From positions 1,737,237 through 1,771,719 of the forward strand of contig CP092081.1 in the NCBI GenBank assembly GCA_022226935.1: a DNA stretch of 34,483 nucleotides, read 5' to 3'. Position numbers and translations under genes: made by a program. The DNA is from Nitrospira sp. (GTDB lineage Bacteria > Nitrospirota > Nitrospiria > Nitrospirales > Nitrospiraceae). Below the pieces are notes generated by a model that saw nothing but the letters and a program-made list of their open reading frames with translations, did not search any database and was not told where the DNA came from. The first letter of the stretch is position 1. Every line of letters begins with the position of its first letter. Shown one piece after another: positions 25,068-34,003 of the stretch.

Positions 25068-26006
25068 CTAGACCTTTCCCAGGGCTTTCAACATCGTTGC
25101 CACATCTCGACAGGTATCGGAAAGGCCCTCCAAACGGCGGCCTTTTTCCGTCAAGAGACCGGCAATGGCCCTCACCTCGCCCTCGAATTGTTCGACGTGT
25201 CGTGACAACTCCGTGGATTTGGAGAGGGAGGCCTTGTGCTGATCCACCTCCCGTTGGAGATCCCGGCAAATGACCTGCAAGGATTTGGCTTCCTTTGCGG
25301 AGGCTTCCAGATCCTGAGTCAAGCGGGCGACGACCGCTTCACGATTGCGAATATCCGTATCGAGTTCAATTTGCGCAACTTCGCTTTCCCGCCTCCGTTC
25401 ATCCAATTGCTGAATGATCCGGGTCCAGGTCGAGACCAGACCCGGTTCAATATCAGGCTGGGCAGGAACCGGCTGACCGGATTGAATGGCCTGCACCACG
25501 CGTTGCATCCAATCGCTGAATTGATTCAACTCGCTGAGCTTCACATCCCCGGAGGGGGCGGATTTCGCTGTGGTTCGTTCGGCTTCAAGACGAGGAGTTG
25601 CAGGCCGCGCCCTGGAGACCACGCGAGCCTTCGACCACCGTTGATACTCGAGCAGCGCAGCGACACCGTGCCGGCAGATCGGTTGCTCGTGGAGGGTACA
25701 GGAGCACTTGGCCTCCAGGTGCCCGTTATGGAGACGGATGGTCTGTTCATACAGCCCGGAATTACCCATCACAGAGGAGGTGAACTCGGTATCCGATGCG
25801 TCGGTCAGCTGCACCCGGCGTTCCGTCTGGTATTGCTTTCCGATTTGAAACGCATTGGGCTCCACGATGGAGCTGATCATGTCCGCCTCGAGTAAACTCA
25901 GGCGATCCGCCGAACATGCGATTTTCCCCCGCATCGTGCCACCTGTGGAATGGTTGGTTCCCGTGAGTCGCCCTTGCAACTTGTCGAATGATCGCCGCAG
26001 TGTCAT
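25068..26006 (-). CDS. SWIM zinc-finger and coiled-coil protein
   Basis: A 312-aa protein with an N-terminal SWIM-type zinc finger: Cys101 and Cys103 (KCSCTL), then Cys111 and His113 (PICRHG), spaced CxC-x7-CxH. SWIM fingers bind DNA or protein partners and occur in SNF2-linked and other nucleic-acid proteins. A charged, Ala/Arg-rich linker follows, and from about residue 205 a long heptad-like coiled coil (ELDTDIRNREAVVARLTQDL and on to about 300). No SNF2 helicase gene is adjacent. The start is uncertain: ATG 26006 has AGGGG about 11 bases upstream; ATG 26030 or GTG 26033 would add 8-9 residues. Function is unknown. Confidence 0.8.
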   Translation of the reverse strand: MTLRRSFDKLQGRLTGTNHSTGGTMRGKIACSADRLSLLEADMISSIVEPNAFQIGKQYQTERRVQLTDASDTEFTSSVMGNSGLYEQTIRLHNGHLEAKCSCTLHEQPICRHGVAALLEYQRWSKARVVSRARPATPRLEAERTTAKSAPSGDVKLSELNQFSDWMQRVVQAIQSGQPVPAQPDIEPGLVSTWTRIIQQLDERRRESEVAQIELDTDIRNREAVVARLTQDLEASAKEAKSLQVICRDLQREVDQHKASLSKSTELSRHVEQFEGEVRAIAGLLTEKGRRLEGLSDTCRDVATMLKALGKV

Positions 26007-26150
26007 GGAATGCTTACCCCTGAAGCCCATCACCCAGGCACGGAACCCGAGTGTGCGGCAGGTCCCCCGATCCGACTAGTTCGGCGACAGGGCCCCCTGC
26101 AGGGGTCGACATAATTCGGCAAGGCCGCGAGGATTCGACCGCCCGATATC

Positions 26151-27167
26151 TTATCGGCACCGGCGAGGAGCCCCTTGAGACCCAGGCGGGGTCAACCACA
26201 CAAAATCTGCAATGCCTTCCTGCATGGATTGATAGAGTTCTGCAGCCCGTTCCTGCTCAAACGTAGCCATATAGATGGTCACCTGCTTGAGTCCGTTCTC
26301 AACCCGCCGGGCGACGCGATTCGGCACCGGCAACCGGTATTGGACGTGTCCGCCGCCGGTATAACTCACCACCGGCCCCTGGGCCGGGTCAGCCGCAGTG
26401 CGAACACGATATACCGCCGCCGTGACGGTCTTCGCCATGCCCTCATCCCTCACCATCGAGGCTTCGTACATGGTCTGATAGTCTTCTGGAGCCCCCCCTC
26501 CATGGCAGGCTTGGAGCTGAGAGAGAATCCGGGAGCGATACGCCGGATCATCGACAATCGCCTCTTGCTCCATGCCCCATTGACGCCATTCAGGCTGCTC
26601 CTTGGCTTGAGCCAATCCCAGCTTGACGACCTGGCGAATCAGCGCTTTCGGGGGATTCATAGCCAGCACCGGAAGCCGCTGGTCCTTGGCAAACTGGGCC
26701 AACGGTTCATAATCTTCAAAGGCTCCGCCCCAGTTTTGCTTCCACCCCGCACGCTCCAGAAATTCCGGGCGGGCAGACTCCTTCGTCTTGAGATAGTCAT
26801 CGAGCGCGGGCTGACCCTCCCAGCCGAACATCTCCATCGCGAGCACAGGCCGACGCCCACGGGCGACCAGAGACCGCAGCACCGTCAGCGCGGCCTCGAT
26901 GTGGGACCGATTGTGATGTTCTTCTCCCAAATAAATGACGTCATATCGGGCCAACCCCTCCAACCATTCAGCCGTTGAAACGAGGCGCCCGGTCTTGGCA
27001 TCCAATACCTGCCCGGCGGACCATTCGTCCCAGACTTGCGGGTTTATCCGGGTCGCAGGCTCGTTCGTCTGGCAACCTTGCAGGGCAACCACCAGACCAA
27101 GCACGGCGATCACGCATCGGAGGCTCTGCCATAGGTTCTGCTGCCAATGTTGTAATGGAGTACGCAT
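26151..27167 (-). CDS. ChaN-like (haem-binding uptake domain) lipoprotein
   Basis: A 338-aa protein with an N-terminal lipobox LQGC (Cys32), so lipid-anchored. The ChaN/Tiki-like domain is recognised by YLGEEHHNRSHIEAA, RPVLAMEMFGWEGQPALDDY, LPVLAMNPPKALIRQV and the final VSYTGGGHVQYRLPVPNRV. Family members bind haem (ChaN of Campylobacter) or are proposed metal-dependent hydrolases with the same GExH and GxGH residues. The start is ATG 27167 with AGGTAG about five bases upstream. It is divergent from the gene at 27301, with a 133-bp spacer, and has no visible iron-uptake neighbours, so its substrate cannot be told from context. Confidence 0.85.
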   Translation of the reverse strand: MRTPLQHWQQNLWQSLRCVIAVLGLVVALQGCQTNEPATRINPQVWDEWSAGQVLDAKTGRLVSTAEWLEGLARYDVIYLGEEHHNRSHIEAALTVLRSLVARGRRPVLAMEMFGWEGQPALDDYLKTKESARPEFLERAGWKQNWGGAFEDYEPLAQFAKDQRLPVLAMNPPKALIRQVVKLGLAQAKEQPEWRQWGMEQEAIVDDPAYRSRILSQLQACHGGGAPEDYQTMYEASMVRDEGMAKTVTAAVYRVRTAADPAQGPVVSYTGGGHVQYRLPVPNRVARRVENGLKQVTIYMATFEQERAAELYQSMQEGIADFVWLTPPGSQGAPRRCR

Positions 27168-27300
27168 ATCGTCTACCTAACATACGCCTCATGCAGCCGC
27201 AAGACGACGCGCTTGACTCCCTTGCAACCGGCCCGATACTCTGCGCGACGAAACGGAACGGTCGATCACTTACAGCCCACACACCGATCATTGACTCCTG

Positions 27301-28632
27301 ATGCCTGTTGACTCCGACAGCCTGACCGCATTCCGCAAACAGGTCACGTCCGCCAGATCGCTCGATGCACCGTTATGGGAAGCCTCGCGCCACCTCGTCC
27401 ATTCCACGGACTGGCCCGCGACAAGGACAGCCCTCGCCGAGGCGATCCACGCTTCTTCCCTAGCAGACGACGGACTCAAACAGACTCTCGTGGCGGCCTT
27501 GCCACTGGATCTCGCAACTGAAGATCGCACCTCTGCCGCCATGCTCCTCAAGCAGCTCACTGGGCTGCCCGTTACAAAAGCCCTGCGCGCGTTATGCGTG
27601 TTCTTTAAGGTTGGACGACCAGCAACGGCCAAGTGGCCTCTGCCAGCCGTCACGCCAGATACTCTCGACAGGTTCATCCAGACGCATCACAATCCATTTG
27701 ATGTGCTAGTGGAGCAGCTTCCGGCCTCGGTGCTAGACCTGGGAGCAGGGGATCTCTCTTTTGCTGAGGAACTGGCCACCCTCTACGAACCTCCGTTGAC
27801 TGCGCAACACAGACCGCTCGTACTCCACTGTCTCGACCGGCTCGACCCTTCGTCCCAACTTGGCGGACCATTACATGCCCCGCCGCTGCGTCTCAATCGC
27901 CTGCGCAGCAAGCCGGGGCTAGAGTTCCGCTTCTATGGCGATCAGGACATGTTTGCTCTCGACTCCTTGGAACGGGACCAGCGCTTGGCCGCCCGATATC
28001 TCATCGTCACCTGTTGGGCGCCAGCGACGCCGACCTTTGCCTATGAACCAACCCGCCTGTCTGCCCGCTGCCTCGCCGAAGAACTCCGACGCACCAAGGG
28101 AGATTCCCGCCAGATTCGACATGGCAAAGAACCAGCCCTCGAGGTAAACCATGCCGGACGAAGCCTGCTGTTTCCAGCATGGAAGTTCGATATTCGTGGG
28201 CCGCTTTCCCTGCTGGAATTGATGGCAGGCCGGGGAGCTCTCTGTGTGTTGGGGGCGGTGGACTCGCAGGTGTGTTGGGAAATTCTCTCGCAGCTAATCG
28301 ATGACCCGCGTGTCAGGCCTACCGATGTCGTGTTGTCGGCAGAAACGCTGCCTGAGATCTTTGGGGAAACCTACCGCCAACTATCAGCGCTGCCGGTCGG
28401 TGGCTCCTGCCTGCTGTCGGACCTGACGCCGCTGCGGAAGAGTTTTCCGTCGGTTCTGCGCACCTCTTCCGGTCAGCCCGCCCCCTATCGATTCCGGCAG
28501 GTCAAAATTCAGCGCGGGGCGTTATTCGAAGGCCTCCCTGCCAGTAGCACAGCCAGACGGTTCCAAGGCATGTCGGAGGAAACTCCCCCCTGGTTGCTGA
28601 CACTCGTCCCCGAGCCCGTCTCAATTTCGTAA
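27301..28632 (+). CDS. Unassigned protein with methyltransferase-like glycine motif
   Basis: A 443-aa soluble protein. I do not recognise a named family. VLDLGAGDLSFAEELA (144-159) resembles motif I of class I SAM-dependent methyltransferases. It is followed by LVLHCLDRLDPSSQLGG, which could be the acidic second strand. The N-terminal 120 residues are helical, and the C-terminal part (about 280-440) includes LFPAWKFDIRGPLSLLELMA and LPVGGSCLLSDLTPL. No canonical substrate motif such as NPPY was seen. The start ATG 27301 has only a weak ribosome-binding site. It is divergent from the ChaN-like gene and 156 bp before moxR. A degenerate methyltransferase is the best guess. Confidence 0.7.
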   Translation: MPVDSDSLTAFRKQVTSARSLDAPLWEASRHLVHSTDWPATRTALAEAIHASSLADDGLKQTLVAALPLDLATEDRTSAAMLLKQLTGLPVTKALRALCVFFKVGRPATAKWPLPAVTPDTLDRFIQTHHNPFDVLVEQLPASVLDLGAGDLSFAEELATLYEPPLTAQHRPLVLHCLDRLDPSSQLGGPLHAPPLRLNRLRSKPGLEFRFYGDQDMFALDSLERDQRLAARYLIVTCWAPATPTFAYEPTRLSARCLAEELRRTKGDSRQIRHGKEPALEVNHAGRSLLFPAWKFDIRGPLSLLELMAGRGALCVLGAVDSQVCWEILSQLIDDPRVRPTDVVLSAETLPEIFGETYRQLSALPVGGSCLLSDLTPLRKSFPSVLRTSSGQPAPYRFRQVKIQRGALFEGLPASSTARRFQGMSEETPPWLLTLVPEPVSIS

Positions 28633-28707
28633 CCAGTTGCCCAGATTCCAGCTCCGGCACCTTACGAATCGATCGCCCACGCCAGCCCGCATAAAAGGCC
28701 GTATAAA

Positions 28708-28736
28708 TTGACGGTCTCCAGACCCTTTGTTAGACT
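28708..28736 (+). promoter_or_regulatory. Candidate promoter of the moxR-DUF58-tgpA cluster
   Basis: TTGACG (28708-28713; five of six), a 17-bp spacer and TAGACT (28731-28736; four of six). A start near 28743 gives a leader of about 45 nt to the GTG at 28789. Confidence 0.45.
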
Positions 28737-28788
28737 TCGGGCATACACGCCATGTGCCGAACATAATCCCCTCACAAACTAACCCATC

Positions 28789-29730
28789 GTGAATTCTTCT
28801 CAATCTATCAAACTGTTACAGGACAATATCGCGCAGGTCATCAAGGGGAAGGCGCGGGCGATTGAGCTGGCGGTCGTGTGTCTCTTGGCGCGGGGACATC
28901 TTTTGATAGAAGACGTGCCCGGAGTCGGAAAAACGACCCTGGCCCACAGTCTGGCCCGTTCCCTGGACTGCTCCTTTAAGCGCATCCAGTTTACGAGCGA
29001 TCTGCTGCCCTCGGACATCGTCGGAATATCGGTGTTCAATCGTCAGAAACAGGCCTTTGAGTTCATGCCCGGACCGCTTTTTGCCCATATCGTCCTGGCC
29101 GATGAAATCAATCGCACCACGCCGAAAACACAAAGCAGTTTGCTGGAAGCGATGAGCGAAGCCCAGATTTCTGTCGACAATCAGACCTATCCGCTTCAAC
29201 AGCCCTTCATGGTGATTGCGACCCAAAACCCCGCGGAGTATCACGGCACCTTTCCACTTCCGGAATCGCAATTGGACCGATTTCTTATGCGACTGTGTAT
29301 CGGCTATCCCACGCCGGAAGAGGAAAAGAAGGTGCTGGATCGACCGCAATCGCTGCATCCGGCCAACGAAATCGAGCCGGTTCTCAACGCGCAGCACATC
29401 CTGGATCTGCAAGCCCAGGTGGACAAAGTCAGAATGGAAGACAGCCTGATGGATTACCTGCTGGCCATCGTGCTCGCCACCAGGCAAAACCCCTTATTTT
29501 CACTGGGTGTCAGTACGCGGGGAGCGCTCGCGCTCAGCAAAGCGGCGAAGGCGCTCGCCCTTGCGCGAGACCGAACCTATTGCTTGCCGGAAGACATTAA
29601 AGAACTCGCCCCGGCGGTCCTTTCACACCGCGTCATGCTCAACCGTTCTCAGAGCGCACGCACCAAGAGTGTCGAACACACCGAACGGGTTATTTGCGAC
29701 ATTCTTGAGAGCATCCCGGTTCCCGTGTGA
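28789..29730 (+). CDS. MoxR-family AAA+ ATPase
   Basis: A 313-aa AAA+ ATPase of the MoxR group, chaperone-like ATPases that assemble or activate protein complexes, typically with von Willebrand or DUF58 partners. Walker A GVGKTT is at 45-50 and Walker B is in HIVLADEINRTTPKTQSSLL. Sensor 1 is in MVIATQNPAEYHGTFPLPES, followed by QLDRFLMRL and the sensor-2 region SPGA-like GVSTRGALALSKAAKALAL. The start is a GTG at 28789 without a clear Shine-Dalgarno. It is followed after 75 bp by the DUF58 gene, the common moxR-DUF58-transglutaminase order. Confidence 0.95.
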   Translation: MNSSQSIKLLQDNIAQVIKGKARAIELAVVCLLARGHLLIEDVPGVGKTTLAHSLARSLDCSFKRIQFTSDLLPSDIVGISVFNRQKQAFEFMPGPLFAHIVLADEINRTTPKTQSSLLEAMSEAQISVDNQTYPLQQPFMVIATQNPAEYHGTFPLPESQLDRFLMRLCIGYPTPEEEKKVLDRPQSLHPANEIEPVLNAQHILDLQAQVDKVRMEDSLMDYLLAIVLATRQNPLFSLGVSTRGALALSKAAKALALARDRTYCLPEDIKELAPAVLSHRVMLNRSQSARTKSVEHTERVICDILESIPVPV

Positions 29731-29805
29731 CCACCCTCGGGCGCGCGAAACGGCCTATCGGATAACCGCCCCTTACGGCCGCTCACGGGATGACAGGCCA
29801 CCAGC

Positions 29806-30948
29806 ATGGCTCTCATAACCTTCCGCACCTGGTTCCACCGGATCTCCCGACACCGCGCGATCAGCGTGACCACGGAAGGCGTACGCTTTCTGTTGCTCAC
29901 CCTGGCGGTCGGAGTCGCTGCGGTGAATACCGGCAACAATCTGTTCTACCTGTTGCTGGCGATGATGCTCAGCCTGATCGTGTTATCCGGCCTGCTGTCG
30001 GAGCAATGCGTGCGGCGGCTGGAGTTCCACCGCCATCTCCCCGATACGCTGTTTGCCAATCAACCGGCCACCGCCACGCTCTGGATCGCCAACCGCAAAT
30101 CGCATCTCCCGAACATCTCCTTACGGCTCTTCGATGTCGTCGCCGGCCAGGATCATACTTGCGGCATTCATCTGACTCACCTTGCACCGTGCGCGTCAAC
30201 GTTGCGTGCTTACTCCCTGCTCATCAAGCGACGAGGGCGCTATCAGCTCGACGGAATCCGTGTCGTCACGCCGTTTCCCTTCGGGCTGTTTCATAAGAAA
30301 GCGTTCTACCCACAGGAGGCCGACATACTCGTTTGTCCCCAACTCATTTCTCTGCCGCCTGTGCAGCTCCAGGCAATACACGCAATCGGCCATGAGCACG
30401 CCTTGTCTCGACGCGGCCACGGAAATTCACTCCACAATCTGCGGGAGTTTCGTCCCGGTGACGATTCCCGCGCCATCCATTGGATGACGACAGCCCGCAC
30501 TTCCAAACTCATGCTGAAAGAGACCGAAGCCGAAGATCAACGCATCATCACGCTCGCCGTCTTTACGGTCGCTCCGGACGAAGAAGAGGACACATTCGAA
30601 CGGGCGCTCTCCATCGCCGCGTCGCTGATCGATCAATTGCTGAACAGCGGCATTCGGCTCCGCTTGCTGCTCGGTGATCAACAGGAACTCCTGGCCGACG
30701 GAAACGAGTCACCGCTGCATCTATTCCATGCTCTGGCCCTCTGCGAGCGGCGCCCCGTAGCCGACAGTGCGGCCGTCCAACAGGCACTCATCCAAGCGCT
30801 GGTGCAGTCCCAGGATGGCCCCACTCTCTTGCTTTCATCATGGGCAGACCCGGCCCTCCGCGATGTGTTTCCCGCAGTCGACCAGATTCTCACCCCTTAC
30901 ACGCACAAGGACCTCTTCGATGCCGCTGGATCAGGCCTTCCGGCTTAG
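29806..30948 (+). CDS. DUF58 membrane-anchored protein
   Basis: A 380-aa protein with two adjacent N-terminal transmembrane helices (about 22-60: FLLLTLAVGVAAVNTGNNLF, then LLLAMMLSLIVLSGLL). A beta-rich stretch follows, then a DUF58 domain with the signature FRPGDDSRAIHW (215-226) and the vWA-like C-terminal part. DUF58 proteins act with MoxR ATPases and TgpA-type transglutaminases in the same operon. The upstream ribosome-binding site is weak. The last 29 bp overlap the start of the transglutaminase gene. Confidence 0.93.
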   Translation: MALITFRTWFHRISRHRAISVTTEGVRFLLLTLAVGVAAVNTGNNLFYLLLAMMLSLIVLSGLLSEQCVRRLEFHRHLPDTLFANQPATATLWIANRKSHLPNISLRLFDVVAGQDHTCGIHLTHLAPCASTLRAYSLLIKRRGRYQLDGIRVVTPFPFGLFHKKAFYPQEADILVCPQLISLPPVQLQAIHAIGHEHALSRRGHGNSLHNLREFRPGDDSRAIHWMTTARTSKLMLKETEAEDQRIITLAVFTVAPDEEEDTFERALSIAASLIDQLLNSGIRLRLLLGDQQELLADGNESPLHLFHALALCERRPVADSAAVQQALIQALVQSQDGPTLLLSSWADPALRDVFPAVDQILTPYTHKDLFDAAGSGLPA

Positions 30949-33121
30949 CTCCATCCTCCTGGCTGGGACCGGCTTCGCCAGCCTGACACTCGCCATTGCC
31001 TTGCCGCTATGGCTCTTCGTCCTCGCGGGAGGGGCCTTCGGCATGGCATTGCTGCGCGTCCAGTCCTCAGGGGCGATCTCCGGCGCCATCGGTCAACTGC
31101 GGTTCTCAGCGCTCACATGGAATATATTTCTCCTGCTGGCGTTCGCGGGATTCTGGATCGACCTCTTCCTCATCTCACAGGAGATCCTTCCGGCGGGCAT
31201 TCACTTTCTTGTCCTACTCCTCGTGAACAAACTCTCGAACCTCGACCAGCGGCGCGACTTCCTGCATCTCTACGCCATCAGCCTGATCACACTCCTGGCC
31301 TCCGCAGCGCTGACCACGCAGATCTGGTATGCCCCGTTTTTCTTCGTCTACCTGGTCATCGGCGTGTGGACTCTTCTCCTCTATCACCTGCTGCAGGAAC
31401 AGGAAGAGCTGGCCGAACCACAGCAAGGACTCACCCACGCCGCGCCATCCCCCATGCTGCTTCCCCGCCTCACGGCCCGCTTTTTCTGGACCACCAACGC
31501 CATGGCGGCGAGCGCGTTTGGCCTCACCTTGTTGTTCTTTTTTCTGATCCCGCGAGTCGGGGTAGGGCTCTTCCAAAACAACCATGGAGAAAACCTGCGC
31601 ACGACCGGGTTTTCTGAGCATGTCGACTTGGGAGTTATAGGGCCCGTCAAGCAGGACCCGAGTATTGTCATGCGAGTGGAACTCCCTGAACGAACGAGTC
31701 ACGATTCGAAATGGGAGCCACTGTACCTTCGCGGAGTCGCCTACAACCGGTATGACGGGAAATCCTGGAGCAACAGTCTGCCGCACCGACGCATGCTGAC
31801 CGAGCTTCCCGAAGGCACTTTCACGCTCCGCACCTCAGGACCCACACCATCGATCCCGGCTCGGCAACTCAAATTGGAGATTCTTCTCGAGCCCCTCGAT
31901 ACCACGGTCCTCTTCGGCAGCCCGTTTCCCACGTCGGTCAAAGGGCACTTCCTTTCTCTCCAATCGGATCTGATGGGCTCACTGTACCTGCCATATCCTC
32001 TCCATGCGCGTAGCCAATACACCGTGTATTCTTCGCCGACCAGCTTGAATGCAGCCGAGAAGAAATCCGCGGCGTTGCTCTACCCCGAGTTTATTCTCCA
32101 ACAGTATCTGCAGGTGCCCACCGTGAATGAGCAGGTCCTCGAGCTCGCGCGCCAGATCACGCGTCCTGCGACCAGCGTCGCCCAAGCCGTTGCCATGGTC
32201 CACACCCATCTGCTGACGCATTACCGATACAACCTGGATGTGCCCTCGCTGGAATCTCCGCATCCGCTCGAAGACTTTCTGCTGACTCGAAAAACCGGCT
32301 ATTGCGAGCACTATGCGACGGCCATGGTCGTGATGCTTCGCTCCGTCGGCATACCCGCACGACTGGTGACCGGATTTCTGGCGACTGAATGGAATGAATT
32401 CGGCGGCTACTACACCGTCCGTCAACGAGACGCGCATGCCTGGGTGGAAGTGTATTTCCCGCGATCAGGCTGGATCACCATGGATCCCACTCCGCCCTCT
32501 CCGGATGCAGCCGGTGCCACCTGGTGGCAATCAGCCAATAGTGCGATGGATTCGATCCGCCTCCAATGGGACCGGTTGTTTGTCCACTACAGCGCGCACG
32601 ATCAGTTCACCGTCGTACAGGGCATTCGGGAAAGCGGGGAGGCGGTGCGGGCAGGATTTTCCGAAACACTGAGCGCTCTGTCAGCGCAGGCTGCCGCCAT
32701 CGTCGGTCGTATGGGGAGCAGCGTAATTCCGTCCGGTGTTCCGCACTCTGCGATCGCTCTTGTGCTGGCACTCGCCGCAGTCTATGGAGGAATCGCGATC
32801 CTGCGAAGGTTACGGAATAGGACCACGCACAACAGCCCCTTTTCTCCGCAGCAACAGACCGTCATCGCGCTCTACACCAGCATGCTGCAATGCTGCGCGC
32901 AGCAGGGAATCACGAAACCGGCCAGCGCCACATCAGCAGAATTTCTTGCACAGATTCGCACGCGATGGGGCGAGGCTTGGCCTCTCGTTGACTCCGTCAC
33001 GCAACTGTATGCGCAAGTACGATTCGGGCAGGTGGCACTAACTGAAGAGGCCCTCGCAACAGCACAAGCCCAGTTGCGCACGCTCCGCCTTCTCGGACGC
33101 TCGACAGCCGACTCACAATAA
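30920..33121 (+). CDS. TgpA-like membrane transglutaminase
   Basis: A 733-aa protein. Several N-terminal helices (about residues 5-215, DUF3488 region; LLAGTGFASLTLAIALPLWL onward) precede a periplasmic transglutaminase core. The catalytic triad is Cys462 in TGYCEHYATAMVVMLRS, His506 in RDAHAWVEVYF and Asp522 in MDPTPP. A late transmembrane helix (IALVLALAAVYGGIAIL, about 610-630) precedes a cytosolic DUF4129-like tail. TgpA of Pseudomonas is a periplasmic transglutaminase essential for viability. I chose ATG 30920, with AAGGA eight bases upstream; the frame is open further up but only through the DUF58 gene. It overlaps that gene by 29 bp, which suggests coupled translation. Confidence 0.93.
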   Translation: MPLDQAFRLSSILLAGTGFASLTLAIALPLWLFVLAGGAFGMALLRVQSSGAISGAIGQLRFSALTWNIFLLLAFAGFWIDLFLISQEILPAGIHFLVLLLVNKLSNLDQRRDFLHLYAISLITLLASAALTTQIWYAPFFFVYLVIGVWTLLLYHLLQEQEELAEPQQGLTHAAPSPMLLPRLTARFFWTTNAMAASAFGLTLLFFFLIPRVGVGLFQNNHGENLRTTGFSEHVDLGVIGPVKQDPSIVMRVELPERTSHDSKWEPLYLRGVAYNRYDGKSWSNSLPHRRMLTELPEGTFTLRTSGPTPSIPARQLKLEILLEPLDTTVLFGSPFPTSVKGHFLSLQSDLMGSLYLPYPLHARSQYTVYSSPTSLNAAEKKSAALLYPEFILQQYLQVPTVNEQVLELARQITRPATSVAQAVAMVHTHLLTHYRYNLDVPSLESPHPLEDFLLTRKTGYCEHYATAMVVMLRSVGIPARLVTGFLATEWNEFGGYYTVRQRDAHAWVEVYFPRSGWITMDPTPPSPDAAGATWWQSANSAMDSIRLQWDRLFVHYSAHDQFTVVQGIRESGEAVRAGFSETLSALSAQAAAIVGRMGSSVIPSGVPHSAIALVLALAAVYGGIAILRRLRNRTTHNSPFSPQQQTVIALYTSMLQCCAQQGITKPASATSAEFLAQIRTRWGEAWPLVDSVTQLYAQVRFGQVALTEEALATAQAQLRTLRLLGRSTADSQ

Positions 33122-33232
33122 CCAGAGTGCCACGTCTCAAGCCATGAAGCCCGCGCCAAAGGAAGAAATCTGATGGGCGTCGACCGCTTATAAACCGCCT
33201 AGGGAAAAGAGAGCTGAAAATGATTGGAAAGT

Positions 33233-33307
33233 TGGAGCGGGAAACGGGATTTGAACCCGCGACCCTCGCCTTGGCAAGGCGATGCTCTACCACTGAGCTA
33301 TTCCCGC
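33233..33307 (-). tRNA. tRNA-Gly (anticodon GCC)
   Basis: On the minus strand a 75-nt cloverleaf is complete, with encoded CCA. The acceptor stem is GCGGGAA/TTCCCGC, the D arm GCTC-AGTGGTA-GAGC, and the anticodon arm TCGCC-TTGCCAA-GGCGA with anticodon GCC. The variable loop is GGGTC and the T arm GCGGG-TTCAAAT-CCCGT. Discriminator base T precedes CCA. It lies convergent with the transglutaminase gene and has its own promoter. Confidence 0.98.
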
Positions 33308-33326
33308 ATCCGTCAGAAGAAGCGGG

Positions 33327-33356
33327 ATTCTACCGGCCAGATGTAAAGACTGTCAA
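33327..33356 (-). promoter_or_regulatory. Strong promoter of tRNA-Gly
   Basis: The minus strand has an exact TTGACA (33351-33356), an 18-bp spacer and TAGAAT (33327-33332; five of six). The predicted start, near 33320, gives a short 5-prime leader for RNase P to remove. Confidence 0.75.
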
Positions 33357-33513
33357 GCCAGACATCGCAAATATCCGGCACGCAGGCCGCGCAGTCGATC
33401 ATCTTCTCGTACGCATTCTCATGATTCAATCGCAACTGCTCGCCGCACAGATTGCCCATCCCCTCCCGCGGTCTTGGTCTTTCGACTCAGACCGGTCTGC
33501 TTCTTCTGTCCAC

Positions 33514-33542
33514 TTGACGGACTTGAGAGGCTTGAGTACAGT
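33514..33542 (+). promoter_or_regulatory. Candidate promoter of the 109-aa protein gene
   Basis: TTGACG (33514-33519), a 17-bp spacer and TACAGT (33537-33542). Transcription from about 33549 gives a leader of about 40 nt to the GTG at 33591. Within that leader a 14-codon frame (ATG 33550 to TGA 33592-33594) overlaps the GTG as GTGA. Confidence 0.5.
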
Positions 33543-33590
33543 GAACGTCATGTCGCTTTTCGCCATTCCTATCAATGAGGTAACCGTAGC

Positions 33591-33920
33591 GTGACCTCTC
33601 GCCCGCAGCAGTCGGTCCCTTTTGCAGCGCAAGCCATTTCATTCGACGAGTATCTCGCATCGGGCAAGATTCCCGACGGACTGCTTGTCAGCGAATATGT
33701 CGAGCAGCAGTTTGTGGAACGGCTGGTGCACTACGTACTCAGCGTGCCGGCCGGTAGTTACTCGATGGCCCAACTCAGCCGCCTCCTCGAGCAATTAGAT
33801 CCTCGCGCGCAGGTTTTTTTCTTCAAGCGACTCAAAGAGAACAGCCCGGACAGCCTCAAAGATTTCGCCCCGCTGTATTACGGGTTCATGAACGAATTTC
33901 ACTCCCTCCTGTTCACGTAG
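33591..33920 (+). CDS. Small hypothetical cytosolic protein (109 aa)
   Basis: A 109-aa soluble, mostly helical protein with no recognised domain. The middle part is VEQQFVERLVHYVLSVPAGS, then SMAQLSRLLEQLDPRAQVFF, and the end is FMNEFHSLLFT. There are no membrane segments or signal peptide. The start is a GTG at 33591 with GAGGT about ten bases upstream and a promoter at a fitting distance. The TGA of an upstream 14-codon frame overlaps the start. Function is unknown. Confidence 0.7.
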   Translation: MTSRPQQSVPFAAQAISFDEYLASGKIPDGLLVSEYVEQQFVERLVHYVLSVPAGSYSMAQLSRLLEQLDPRAQVFFFKRLKENSPDSLKDFAPLYYGFMNEFHSLLFT

Positions 33921-33943
33921 TCGCTGGTCATCAAAAAAATTCC

Positions 33944-33971
33944 TTGTCGCCCCTCTAATCTCAGGTATAAT
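33944..33971 (+). promoter_or_regulatory. Promoter of the 122-aa protein gene
   Basis: TTGTCG (33944-33949; four of six), a 16-bp spacer and an exact TATAAT (33966-33971). A start near 33978 leaves a leader of about 26 nt containing AAGGAG. Confidence 0.55.
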
Positions 33972-34003
33972 CACGAGAACCTCTTAATGAGTCAAGGAGC
34001 ACT

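Noticed and set aside
26094..26105. 12-bp palindrome CCCCTGCAGGGG downstream of the ChaN-like gene
   Set aside because: No loop and no T-tract, so it is neither a convincing terminator nor a known operator; may be chance.
26138..28010. Near-identical 16-bp stretch GCCCGATATCT at about 26140 and 27993
   Set aside because: One copy is at the end of one gene and the other is inside a coding region; too short and isolated to be called a repeat element.
33220..33594. Plus-strand frame beginning [21 protein letters not shown]
   Set aside because: This is the well-known translated shadow of a tRNA gene on the opposite strand; no promoter or ribosome-binding site supports it.
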